A stretch of DNA of 64,000 nt, taken from Pyrinomonadaceae bacterium. Its GTDB lineage: Bacteria > Acidobacteriota > Blastocatellia > Pyrinomonadales > Pyrinomonadaceae. The translations under genes and the position numbers were made by a program. Under the pieces are notes generated by a model. The model was not told the DNA's origin and did no database searches. It saw nothing but the letters and a program-made list of their open reading frames with translations. Location of the stretch: the NCBI GenBank assembly GCA_030841105.1, contig JAVEDE010000050.1, forward strand, positions 1 through 64,000, written 5' to 3'. Shown in pieces: positions 10,701 to 19,354 of this stretch. Every line of letters starts with the position of its first letter. The first letter of the stretch is position 1.

Positions 10701-10800
10701 ACAGCAGCAACAGGAGCGCAGCCGACATCGTGAATAAATTTTTGAAACTCGTCCCCGTCTCAACGCCGGAGCAGCCCCGTGCATAGGCACACAAACGCAT
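7795..10800 (-). CDS. secreted protein with about 8 TolB/WD40-like repeats, BACON-like domain, Calx-beta and C-terminal DUF4214
   Basis: repeated SADGRFVAFTS..DLVANDTNG..DVFVRDL..GTTTLVSVN units; CTYSISPTGRTSPAAGETLNVNVTTQAGCDWTAATNSGFITVT; FVRQHYLDFLSREPEADEPW. Confidence 0.82.
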   Translation of the reverse strand: MRLCAYARGCSGVETGTSFKNLFTMSAALLLLLCGATLAAAQNAQLVSVNKNGSDSGNNLSFTSSGTVSADGRLVAFTSKASDLTALADGNATYDVFVRNLKTGTTTLVSVNAAGTSAGNAPSGVTGNIDFPAINVWLSANGRFVAFTSAASDLVANDANGKEDVFVRDLETGKTTLASVNAAGTGGGNGNSTFPYLSADGGVVGFRSVANDLAANDTNNATDVFARNLTTGVTTLVSINSAGTASGNGVSAFSSFSADGRVVAFASSASNLVTNDTNGAVADIFVRDLQAGTTALVSANTGGTGSGNNQSSIPTISADGRFVVFNSRATNLVTLNDANGADDVFVRDLAAAKTTLVSVNTGGTATGGKSSSLRSPQAISANGNFIAFVSNAADLVGNDTNGTIDDVFVRDVAAGMTKLVTANAAGTGSGNSFSASNEVSISADGRFVTFDSAATDLVAGMQSGDEQDVFVRDVQQSQTTLVSPNLQRTRGGNSSSSGITISADGSTVVFTSFATDLVATDTNNVLDVFAYVFPRAACTYSISPTGRTSPAAGETLNVNVTTQAGCDWTAATNSGFITVTAGASGSGNGSVTLIIASNNSGVPRVGTATIAGQTLTITQPEVVPEVPTVQFAQAAYRFSEGTARATLIITRTGSQSATAVVQYQTVDDPAAVPCSTANGTAYARCDYSTTVDTVTFAPGETSKEINIPLVDDAHIEGDETVQVTLSHPGGVAVLGSPSTATLTIADNDVAGQPNPIFTTPFFVRQHYLDFLSREPEADEPWSAVLNKCSDVNNNPACDRITVSAAFFGSREFQLKGFYVFNFYRVAFDRRPAYEEIIPDMRSVTGATEQEVYQKRAAFAVVFSERPEFRTRYDALPSSGYVDALLGRYGLQQITTPDPQQPDTGAKVTLTRDALVTRLNSTGAQALTRAQVLRAVVESDEVAAAEFNRAFVAMQYYGYLRRTPEEDGYNNWLRVINQDQRNVRLMVNGFMNSVEYRLRFGQ

Positions 10801-11100
10801 AACATTACCTCGTGAAAACTTACTGGCTATTAGTTGGATTTATTTCGGGAGCGCTCTAGCGGGAACTGCGAGGGGTGGCAGCAGCCGCGAGCACCGTCTT
10901 ATTAACTACTGCGCGCGAAGATAGCACACCCGCCCGACCTCACATAATTTGCACGCGATTTTGGCTGTTAGACTCGAAATGCGAACCCGCGGCCGACCGG
11001 GAAATGCTTCCCGTTTTAGAAGTGTCAACGCCTGCCGGGGTTGCTTACGGTTTGAGGACGATCTTGAGGTAGTTGGCCTGCTGGTTTATGAAGATGTAAA

Positions 11101-11183
11101 GGGAAAGGGGTAAAGAGGGTAAAGGTTAAAACAAGCACACGGCTTTTCTAACCTTTACCCTTTAACCCCTTTCCTTATTCCCT
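11101..11183. repeat. heptamer-arm inverted repeat C (AAGGGTA units)
   Basis: right arm (reverse complement) AAGGAAA-GGGGTTA-AAGGGTA-AAGGTTA pairs with left GGGAAAGGGGTAAAGAGGGTAAAGGTTA. Confidence 0.8.
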
Positions 11184-11189
11184 ACCGGC

Positions 11190-11972
11190 TTAGGCTTTCG
11201 CGCTGCGCCCCGAAGTCTGACCCGTGACGGTCGCCGTCTCGCCCGCCTCCATCAGTTGCTTGAAGCGGCCGAGGTCTTCCGCGATCTGCTGTTCGGGCGC
11301 TTCGCCGAACAACTTCGCCACCCACGCGCCGAGCACGCCCGCGGGCGGATCGTATTTCAAGACGACGCGCACTTCCGTCCCACGCCCTTCCGGCGCGGGC
11401 GTGAAGTGAACCGAACCGGCGTTCGCCACCTGCGATCCTTCGAGCGAACGCCACGCGATGATCTCGTTCTCAACTAGGTTGTAGCTCTCCGCGTCCCATT
11501 CGACGCTCGTGCCCGCAGGCCCTTTCGCCACCCAGTGCGAACGCCCGTCGCCCGTCACGCGCACCTCTTCGAGGTGGTTCATGAAGCGCGGCAGATTCTC
11601 GAAGTTGAGCCAGAAGTTGTACAACTCGCCGGGCGACTTGTTGATCGTCACGCTCTTTTCGACCTTCACGCCGCGCCCGCCTTCGACGCTCACGAACGGA
11701 TTGTCGCCCTCGGCTTTCGCCGTGTTCACGCCCGCCGCGTCGTAGGCGTAGCAGTGGCCGGTCGCGCCGCGGTGGACGAGGCTCGCGCCGAGCAAGGCCA
11801 GCGCGATGCCGCCGTAGCTGCCGCGCGTCAGGCCATAGACGGCGAGCGCGCCGCCGCCGATGGCCGACGCCCAGCGTTCGATTTCGCCGACGTTCACGTC
11901 GCGCGTGTACCCTTGCGGAGCTTCGCCCCGGTCAATCTGCTCCTGCGTCAATGCTGTCTCACTTGTCGCCAT
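11190..11972 (-). CDS. SRPBCC family protein (cyclase/dehydrase-like) with N-terminal YgaP-like membrane segment
   Basis: VKVEKSVTINKSPGELYNFWLNFENLPRFMNHLEEVRVTGDGRSHWVAKGPAG; start chosen at ATG preceded by AAAGGAGACAAGAAG. Confidence 0.85.
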   Translation of the reverse strand: MATSETALTQEQIDRGEAPQGYTRDVNVGEIERWASAIGGGALAVYGLTRGSYGGIALALLGASLVHRGATGHCYAYDAAGVNTAKAEGDNPFVSVEGGRGVKVEKSVTINKSPGELYNFWLNFENLPRFMNHLEEVRVTGDGRSHWVAKGPAGTSVEWDAESYNLVENEIIAWRSLEGSQVANAGSVHFTPAPEGRGTEVRVVLKYDPPAGVLGAWVAKLFGEAPEQQIAEDLGRFKQLMEAGETATVTGQTSGRSAKA

Positions 11973-12103
11973 CTTCTTGTCTCCTTTTGCGTCCCACACA
12001 CTTTTCGGACACGACGCACGCCTCGCGCCCCGCCTCTGTCCGAAAACGGCTCATGTTAACTATGTTCTCAGACTAACTAATCAAAAACCGTGCCGACGCG
12101 AAG

Positions 12104-12192
12104 AAGTGATGAAGGATGAAGGATGAATCAGAAAGCATTCAACTTCGTGAGCGCTTATTCTGATTCATCCCTCATTCCCTCATCCCTTTCCT
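12104..12192. repeat. heptamer-arm inverted repeat D (GGATGAA units)
   Basis: left GTGATGA-AGGATGA-AGGATGA-ATCAGAA pairs with the reverse complement of the right arm; abuts the stop codon of the gene at 12193. Confidence 0.85.
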
Positions 12193-14463
12193 TTAGCCCG
12201 CGCGCTCCTGCAAATGACCGCCGCCACCGGCCGCTACACCCAGCGACGCGAAGCGCGGCTCGCGTTCGTTGAAATAACGCGTGAGAGCGTCTTCGAGCGG
12301 CGGGAGCAACTGCCCGCGCTCGCTCGCGAGTACGCTATATGATGGCCGCGGCGCGGCCAGTTGCATGAAGTGCGTCGGGCGCGCTTCGACCAGATTCGCG
12401 TCGAGTCCGGCGCGACGCGCGGCCGTGCGCGCCAGTTCCGCCCAATCGAGCGCGCCCTCGTTCGCCAGATGCCACACGCCGCGCTCGCCGTCCATCAAGA
12501 GATCGAGCGACGCGTCCACGAGATCGGGAACGTAAGTCGGTGAGACTTGCACGTCGTCCGCCGCGACGAACTTGCGCCCCTCGGCCAAAGTGCGGAGCGC
12601 GTTCGTGATGAAGTTGTGCTCGTCCCACGGGCCGAAGAACGCACTCGTGCGGATGACGAGCGCGGACGGCAGCAACTCCGCAACGCGCCGCTCGGCCTCA
12701 GCCTTACTTCGCCCGTACACGTTCAGCGGCGACACCGCGTCGCTCTCGACATAGGGACTTCCCTTGCGGCCGTCGAAAACCAGATCGGATGAGAACGTCA
12801 GCAACGCCGCGCCGCGCCGCGCGCACGCCGCGGCGAGCGTGGCCGCCCCGTCCGCGTTCTCGCGCATGCACCGCTCGGCCTCGCGCTCGGCGTCGTCAAC
12901 GCGCACGTAACCGGCGGCGTTGACCACCGCCCACGGTTCAAACTCCCCGAGCGCACGCTCGACCGAACGCGCGTCGGCAATGTCCATCTCCGCGCGCGTC
13001 AGGAGGCGGTAGGAGAGGCCGCGCCGTTCGCACAGACGCGCGAACGCGCGGCCGAGCGTGCCCGTCGCGCCGTTAATGATGAGCGGTCGTGCGCTGCCGT
13101 GTCTCATGTCGAGTCCCCTTTTCGCCGTCTCCTTCGTCGCGGGCTGGCGGCGCACCGGCGGGTACTGCAAGCGATCCAGACGACGCCACCAGCCGCGCGA
13201 ATCGAGCGCGGGATGTTCGTGGTCGCCCGTCGCGGCCAGATCGCGGAGCATGTGCGCAAGCGCGGTCGGGCGCGGACGGCCGCCGCGCACGTCGAAGACG
13301 CCCGGCTCGTACCTGCCCGCGCAGCGCGTGAGCAGGCTGCACCAATCGAACGCGCCGAGCAGCGACCACGCCGTCACCGCGCGCAGGTCTACGCCATCCT
13401 CGCGCCTGAGCGTCGCGGCCGCGTCCCACACCTCTTTGAACCAGCGCAGTTGCTCCTCGCGCGTGCAGCCGAGATGCACCTCCGTCACCGCGAGCGGAAT
13501 TTCGTAACGCTCCCACGCCTCGCGCAAGAGCACGCGCGGCCCGGCCGTTCCCTCGGCGCACACGCGCACCGCCTCCACGTCAACGTAACGCTGCCGCCCG
13601 TTGCCGCCGACCGCGCGGTCTGGATAACGTTCGACGCGCTCGTCCAAGAAACGCTCGCTCGTCAGGTAATGATTGATGCCGATGATGTCCGGCGGGCAGG
13701 AATTTTCGCCGAACCAGTAAAGCTCTGACTCTGCGATCCCGCAGCGGCGCGTGAAGTAATTCCACAGCGGATGCTCGCGCGTGACGCGCCCGCACAACAG
13801 ATCGAGACTCGCCCAGCGACGCACGTTCTCAAACTCCGCCTGATAGCGCAGCGCGCGCGTGCTGAAAGTCTTGCCGAGGTCTTCGGTCTGGACGAGCGTC
13901 GCGCGCGGGTTGATCTCACGGACGGCGCGCATCGCCAGCGCGGTGGCGCGACACTGGCCGACGAGTGCGCGCGCGAACGTCGCGGCGTCGCGCCCGTGCG
14001 GATACCAGTGGCCGTAGAGGCCGCTGAAGCGCGCGGTCGTCAGAGGCTCGTTGACGGGCGTGTAGGCATCAATCCACGGGTAGCGTTCGGCCACCGCCCG
14101 CGCGTAGGTTGCCAGTTGAACGGGAAAATCTGGAGCGACTAGGCTCGTATGTCGCGGCCCGCTGCCGTGGTGGAGCAGGCCGACGATGGGACGAATGTTT
14201 AACTCGCGCAGGCGCGCGAGGCGCGCGTCCGGCCAAGTCCAGTCGGCGCGCTCCAAGCCTTCGGGCGCGGTGCGCTCCCACAGGATGGGATAGCGCATCG
14301 CGCTGATGCCGAGTCCGGCGAAGAGCTCGAGGTCTTCGATGCGCTCCGCGTGTCCGTTGCGCTCAAGCTGATCGTAAAACTCGTCGCCGACGCGGTTGAC
14401 GGTACACTCGACGCCCGCCCACAGCTCAAGCGCCGAGGCGGGAAGAGGTTCTCCTCGGCTCAT
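12193..14463 (-). CDS. GH1-like glycosylhydrolase fused to RmlD-like sugar-nucleotide reductase domain
   Basis: 756 aa; N-terminal half GISAMRYPILWERTAPEG..YTPVNEPLTTARFSGLYGHWYPHG (GH1-like); C-terminal half INGATGTLGRAFARLCERRGLSYRLLTRAEMDIADARSVERAL..SSDLVFDGRKGSPYVESDAVSPLNVYGRSKAEAERRV (RmlD/SDR). Confidence 0.82.
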   Translation of the reverse strand: MSRGEPLPASALELWAGVECTVNRVGDEFYDQLERNGHAERIEDLELFAGLGISAMRYPILWERTAPEGLERADWTWPDARLARLRELNIRPIVGLLHHGSGPRHTSLVAPDFPVQLATYARAVAERYPWIDAYTPVNEPLTTARFSGLYGHWYPHGRDAATFARALVGQCRATALAMRAVREINPRATLVQTEDLGKTFSTRALRYQAEFENVRRWASLDLLCGRVTREHPLWNYFTRRCGIAESELYWFGENSCPPDIIGINHYLTSERFLDERVERYPDRAVGGNGRQRYVDVEAVRVCAEGTAGPRVLLREAWERYEIPLAVTEVHLGCTREEQLRWFKEVWDAAATLRREDGVDLRAVTAWSLLGAFDWCSLLTRCAGRYEPGVFDVRGGRPRPTALAHMLRDLAATGDHEHPALDSRGWWRRLDRLQYPPVRRQPATKETAKRGLDMRHGSARPLIINGATGTLGRAFARLCERRGLSYRLLTRAEMDIADARSVERALGEFEPWAVVNAAGYVRVDDAEREAERCMRENADGAATLAAACARRGAALLTFSSDLVFDGRKGSPYVESDAVSPLNVYGRSKAEAERRVAELLPSALVIRTSAFFGPWDEHNFITNALRTLAEGRKFVAADDVQVSPTYVPDLVDASLDLLMDGERGVWHLANEGALDWAELARTAARRAGLDANLVEARPTHFMQLAAPRPSYSVLASERGQLLPPLEDALTRYFNEREPRFASLGVAAGGGGHLQERAG

Positions 14464-14489
14464 GTCGTTACCCCTTGTCTCTGACGTGC

Positions 14490-15608
14490 CTACGACTGCG
14501 GCACATTCGCGTTGTCGCGCTCGCCCGTAATCTTCTTGTAAGTCGTGAGCGCCTGCGCGACCACCTGATCCATGTTGTAGTACTTGTACGTTGCCAGACG
14601 GCCGACAAAGTGAACGCCCTGCGTCTCGTCGGCGAGAGTTTTATACTTCGCGTAGAGTTCCGCGTTTTCGGGACGCGGCACGGGATAATAAGGATCGCCC
14701 TCGGCGCGCGGGTACTCGTAGACGAGGCTCGTCTTGCGGTGCTCCTGCCCCGTCAGGTATTTAAACTCCGTGATGCGCGTGTAGAGGTTGTCGTTCGGGT
14801 AGTTCACCACGGGCGCGCTCTGGTAGACCTCCGTGTCCTTCGTCTCGTGTTTGAATTCGAGCGAACGGTACGGCAGCTTCCCGTGGCGGAAGTCGAAAAA
14901 CTCGTCAACCGGCCCCGTGTAGATCATCTCCTTGTACGGAATGATGCGCTCGATGTCGCGGTAGTCCGTGTTGAGCATGATCTTGATATTCGGGTGATCG
15001 AGCATGTTCTCGAACATGCGCGTGTAGCCGTGCAGCGGCATCGCCTGATACGAATCGGCGAAGTAGCGGTCGTCGCGGTTGGTGCGGATCGGCACGCGCG
15101 CCGTCACCGAGGCGTCCAACTCGGACGGGTCTAAGCCCCACTGCTTGCGCGTGTAGTTGCGGAAAAATTTCTCGTACAACTCGCGCCCGACGCGGTTGAC
15201 CACCACGTCCTCCGACGTGCGAATCTGCTCGCGCTTCTCCGCCACCGAGTTCAAAAATTCTTCGACTTGAAACGAGGTCAGGTTCAGCCCGTAGTATTTA
15301 TTGATCGTGTCGAGGTTGATCGGGATCGGGAGCAACTGCCCGTCCACGCTCGCCAGCACGCGGTGCTCGTACTGCCGCCACTCGGTGAACTGCGACAGGT
15401 ACTCGAAGACCTCGCGCGAGTTCGTGTGAAAGATGTGCGGCCCGTACTTGTGGACGAGCACGCCCGCGTCGTTGTAGTGGTCGTAAGCGTTTCCGGCGAT
15501 GTGCGGGCGGCGGTCGCAGACGAGCACTCGCTTGCCGGCGACGCGCGCCAGCCGCTCGGCCAGCACGCTCCCGGCATACCCCGCCCCGACGATCAAATAA
15601 TCGAACAT
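14490..15608 (-). CDS. glf: UDP-galactopyranose mutase
   Basis: MFDYLIVGAGYAGSVLAERLARVAGKRVLVCDRRPHIAGNAYDHYNDAGVLVHKYGPHIFHTNSREVFEYLSQFTEWR; Glf family N- and C-terminal motifs. Confidence 0.95.
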   Translation of the reverse strand: MFDYLIVGAGYAGSVLAERLARVAGKRVLVCDRRPHIAGNAYDHYNDAGVLVHKYGPHIFHTNSREVFEYLSQFTEWRQYEHRVLASVDGQLLPIPINLDTINKYYGLNLTSFQVEEFLNSVAEKREQIRTSEDVVVNRVGRELYEKFFRNYTRKQWGLDPSELDASVTARVPIRTNRDDRYFADSYQAMPLHGYTRMFENMLDHPNIKIMLNTDYRDIERIIPYKEMIYTGPVDEFFDFRHGKLPYRSLEFKHETKDTEVYQSAPVVNYPNDNLYTRITEFKYLTGQEHRKTSLVYEYPRAEGDPYYPVPRPENAELYAKYKTLADETQGVHFVGRLATYKYYNMDQVVAQALTTYKKITGERDNANVPQS

Positions 15609-15633
15609 TCCTGCTTCTCTCATTCCTTCCTGC

Positions 15634-17049
15634 TTAGTCGGCCGCCGTCGCGCTGGTGCTGCTGCCGGAGGCCGTCGCCGCGCGTGCCGTCACACTCGGC
15701 TGCTGCTTGGTCGTGGGCGCGGGCTTCGACTGCTGCGCCGACGCCGCGATAGTGGCGCGACGCGACGCCGCGACCTCGCCGATCAACTCTGCCATCTCGC
15801 CCCACGTGCGATCCCACGAAATCTTCGCGAGGAACTCGTCCGTGCGCGCGAGCCACGCCACATCGTTGACGCCTTCGTCCATGCCGATCTCGGCGGCGGC
15901 TTTGACGAACTCGGCCGCGTCGTCGGCGATGCGCACGAGTCCGAGTTTGCCGTACGGCCTGACCACGTCGCGGATCGAGGTGGAGACAACAGGCTTGCCC
16001 GCCGCCAAGTATTCCGGCGTCTTCGTCGGGCTGATGAAGCGCGTTGATTCGTTGCGCGCAAAGAGGAGCGCGGCCACGTCCCACCCGGCGAGGTACGAGG
16101 GCAGTTCTTTGTAAGACTTGCCGCCGAGGTAATGGATGTTCGCGCGGCGCGGCAGATCGGCTTCGTTGATCTTCACCACCGGCCCGATGATGACGAAGTT
16201 CCAGTCGGGGCGCGCTTCGGAGATGGCATCAAGCAGTTCGATGTCGAAACGCTCGTCCACCACGCCGAAGAAGCCCATGCGCGGGTGCGGAATGTTCGCC
16301 TGATCCGCAGGGTCTTCCATGATGCTGCGCGCCTGTGCGAAGTGCGCGCGGTCAATGCTCGACGGGAACGCGTAGACGTTCGCGTGCTGATCGCGCTTGG
16401 CCTCGTAGAGACTCTGCCCGCCCGTGAAGACGAGATCGGCGCGGCGGAAGAGTTCGGCCTCGCGGTCGCGCAAAGAGCGCGGCGCGTTCTTAAAGGCCGA
16501 GAGTTCATCCATGCAATCGTAGACGGTCGCGAGCGGCTTCAGGTGGCGCGTCCAACCGAGCGCCATCGGCGTGTAGTACCAAAGCACGTAGTCGCGTATC
16601 TGGTGTTCGGCGAACAGCCGGTCAATCATCGCTTGCTGAATCGCTTCGACCGCCACCTCGCTCGACAAACCTTCGGGCAGGTGCGGCACGACGACATACA
16701 CGCCGTCTTCGCGCTGCGTCACGTCGAGCCGCGACGGGCCTTGACCGAAGATCGGCTCTTCGACGAAGAAGACTCTGCGCTGCTTCGCGCAACGGCTCAA
16801 CAGATGCTGCGGTCTCTGATAAACGAAGTCCCAGCGAAGGTGCGAGAGGCACACCAGATCGGCCTCGAAGTTCTGCATCGGCTGCGTCGGCGTCGTGGCG
16901 TTCGACTGCGCGGCGCGCGCCTGCGCCGTGCGTGTCTGCAAAGAGATGACGTTGCCGACTTCATCCTTAAGGTTGCGTCCCGCGCTTCTCTGCGTCGAAG
17001 TCTCGCCCGCGAGTTCGAGGGGAAGATAATTTTTTTGATTGCGACTCAT
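15634..17049 (-). CDS. glycosyltransferase family 1 protein
   Basis: DLVCLSHLRWDFVYQRPQHLLSRCAK, MGFFGVVDERFDIELLDAISEARPDWNFVIIGPVVKI, TPEYLAAGKPVVST; internal ATG MSRNQKNYLPLELAGE is the likely start. Confidence 0.85.
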   Translation of the reverse strand: MSRNQKNYLPLELAGETSTQRSAGRNLKDEVGNVISLQTRTAQARAAQSNATTPTQPMQNFEADLVCLSHLRWDFVYQRPQHLLSRCAKQRRVFFVEEPIFGQGPSRLDVTQREDGVYVVVPHLPEGLSSEVAVEAIQQAMIDRLFAEHQIRDYVLWYYTPMALGWTRHLKPLATVYDCMDELSAFKNAPRSLRDREAELFRRADLVFTGGQSLYEAKRDQHANVYAFPSSIDRAHFAQARSIMEDPADQANIPHPRMGFFGVVDERFDIELLDAISEARPDWNFVIIGPVVKINEADLPRRANIHYLGGKSYKELPSYLAGWDVAALLFARNESTRFISPTKTPEYLAAGKPVVSTSIRDVVRPYGKLGLVRIADDAAEFVKAAAEIGMDEGVNDVAWLARTDEFLAKISWDRTWGEMAELIGEVAASRRATIAASAQQSKPAPTTKQQPSVTARAATASGSSTSATAAD

Positions 17050-17948
17050 AGTTTCTCTCGTAACCTCTCTCCGTAAAATGGCACACGACGAAGTCAAGAC
17101 TTTCGCCTTCTACCTTGCTTGAATATGCTCGACTCCGTTGGAGTAACCGAACACCTTGAAGTGGAAACCTGTCTCTAGCAGTTTCTACCGGGCGTTTAGT
17201 GTCTTCTAATAGCAAGCACTATGCCCTTGCGCGTCGGGGGTTTATGTGAGTGGTCAGCGCGTATGCACCGAGCCTGAAATTACGGGGGAAAATGCAACCT
17301 ACAGGAATTTCGACAAGCTGATCATAAGATTCCTTCTAACGAACGCATACATTGTTGATTGTACTGAACACGAACGTCGGAACAATCACCGTGTTATGTT
17401 TTTTTGACACTCAACTCATATCAACACAGCGTTGACTTAACGTTAAATTCCACGCGTTTCTTTAGAGTAAAAGAAAGGTGAGCCGTCATCTCTGGCGTAC
17501 TCACCTTCCCTGTCCCCCCTTGTTCGTTTAAGCCGTCAATCCCGCCGCGCTTCGATGAGTGCTCCGAGTCTTAACAACCCGCCCTCAACAGTCCGGCGAA
17601 AACTCCCGTTTCGGGTGCTGCGTAAAGACATTCGACCGAACCTGCAAGTCGGACAACTTTCACGCGCCACGCTGAACCAGTCCGTTAAATTTCTGCTATT
17701 AACCTTGTGCAAATGTTAGATGCGATTTTAGGGTGCATGCGCTTTAAAGTCTGTACGAAGTCGTACTAAATTTATGGAAAAATTGTGTTGAGTTCGAGCC
17801 GTTAAAAGCCTCTCCGGATGGACGAAAAGAGACGTTTGAAACTCGCACGCGCATGAGGTTTCGGGCGACGTGAAAAAATTAAGTTGACGTACCTAAACGT
17901 ACAGACAGACAAGATTCAGATTGCCTACATTACGCACATTCTACGCGT

Positions 17949-17997
17949 GAAAGAGCCTCCTCTTTCGGGGTTGCGGGCACTGAAAAGTCCGCAACCC
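17949..17997 (+). other. two adjacent stem-loops in the intergenic region upstream of a receiver-domain gene; first loop region reads CCTCCT
   Basis: GAAAGAG(17949-17955)/CTCTTTC(17960-17966) and GGGTTGCGG(17968-17976)/CCGCAACCC(17989-17997), both perfect. Confidence 0.5.
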
Positions 17998-18115
17998 TCT
18001 TCACAAAGTTGAAGGGTTCTGAATATCAACTTGTTGTTCGCCCTCTGCCGAGCTTGCAGAAGTTAATCCAACCTTCGCATCGTCCCGGCGAACTCTCGCA
18101 ACAGGAGGTCGCAAG

Positions 18116-18565
18116 ATGGAGCAACGAATCAACAAGGGCACGACGATCCTTGTCGCCGAAGACGACGAAGACAATCGCTTCACCCTGAAACTGCTTTTAG
18201 AGGTGCGCGGCTACCGCGTGTTAACGGCGGCGAACGGACGCGAAGCGATCAGCGTCGCCGAACGCGAACGTCCCGACCTCATCTTGATGGACTTGCGCAT
18301 GCCGGAGTTGAACGGCCTCGCCACCACGCGCCAACTGCGCCAGCACGCCGACGCGCGTCTGCGCCGGATTCCCATCTTCGCCCTGTCGGCCTACGATCCG
18401 GCGCAGCACCGCGCCGTCGCCATCGCCGCCGGTTGCGACGAGTATGTGACGAAGCCCATCAACTATGAACGACTGGAGAAGTTGCTCGAAACTTTCCTGA
18501 GCACGCCGCGCAACGCCCCCGCGCTGCCGGACGCCACCGCGCCGAACGACGTCCTCCACACGTAA
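18116..18565 (+). CDS. single-domain response regulator (CheY-like receiver)
   Basis: TILVAEDDEDNRFTLKLLLEVRGYRV..PDLILMDLRMPELNG..IFALSAYD..YVTKPINYERLEKLL. Confidence 0.92.
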   Translation: MEQRINKGTTILVAEDDEDNRFTLKLLLEVRGYRVLTAANGREAISVAERERPDLILMDLRMPELNGLATTRQLRQHADARLRRIPIFALSAYDPAQHRAVAIAAGCDEYVTKPINYERLEKLLETFLSTPRNAPALPDATAPNDVLHT

Positions 18566-18830
18566 ATCGTCCGGCAAGTAACCTTCATCGAGTTTGCCGA
18601 TGCGACGCCGCAGCCAGTGCGTGTGCGCCACAACCGGAGCACACGCGTCGTGCGCTTCCGACGCCGGGGCGCTCCACGCACTTCGTTAATCGCACCGACA
18701 CGATTCGTTATCAAACTCCGACTCCGCGACGGGTTGTTCCCATCCCGGCCGCACGTTAAGTTTTGCAAGCCGGATAGCGCAGGCATCTCAGGCTCGACGG
18801 TGTTATGATTGAGTTGCTCGAAGGGATGAT

Positions 18831-19241
18831 TTGATAATGGAAACGCAGGTTACAGCAGGACACGTTTTGCACGTCGAGGATCACGACGACACGCGCGTGT
18901 TGATGAGGCTGATGCTGGAGCAGGCTGGATTCACAGTGACCTCGGTCGAGTCGGGCGCGCGCTGTCTGGAACTGGCGCAGAGCGGCCGACGATTCGATCT
19001 CTACCTGCTCAACCACACCTTCCCGGATGCGTCCGGTGTCTCGATCTGCGCCTTGCTTCGCCAACTCGATCCGACGACCCCGATCCTCTTCTACTCCTCG
19101 CGCGCCATGCCGCAAGAGAAAGAGGCCGCCTTGAAGGCCGGCGCGCAAGACTATCTCATCAAGCCGAACGATCTGTTCCACGTCGCACAGCACGTCGCCA
19201 AGTGGATCAAGTCGAACCCGCGTCCGACAGACCCGAACTGA
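18831..19241 (+). CDS. atypical receiver-domain protein lacking the phospho-acceptor Asp (Asn in its place)
   Basis: HVLHVEDHDDTRVLMRLMLEQAGFTV..FDLYLLNHTFPDASG..ILFYSSRA..YLIKPNDLFHVAQHV aligned to the canonical receiver at 18116. Confidence 0.85.
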   Translation: MIMETQVTAGHVLHVEDHDDTRVLMRLMLEQAGFTVTSVESGARCLELAQSGRRFDLYLLNHTFPDASGVSICALLRQLDPTTPILFYSSRAMPQEKEAALKAGAQDYLIKPNDLFHVAQHVAKWIKSNPRPTDPN

Positions 19242-19296
19242 CGGACGCGACTTTCAGAGTCGCTCCACACCGGCGACCGTCAAGTTGTGAAATGAT

Positions 19297-19328
19297 GAGG
19301 GCGGTTAATCGCGAGGGCGGTTAATCGC
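19297..19328. repeat. two perfect tandem copies of GAGGGCGGTTAATCGC
   Basis: direct reading of 19297-19312 and 19313-19328. Confidence 0.9.
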
Positions 19329-19354
19329 GCGGCCTCTGCCTCCGCGTGTTTGGT

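Noticed and set aside
10998-11017. CGGGAA-ATGC-TTCCCG followed by TTTT as a plus-strand terminator
   Set aside because: Only a 6-bp stem, with no plus-strand gene ending upstream
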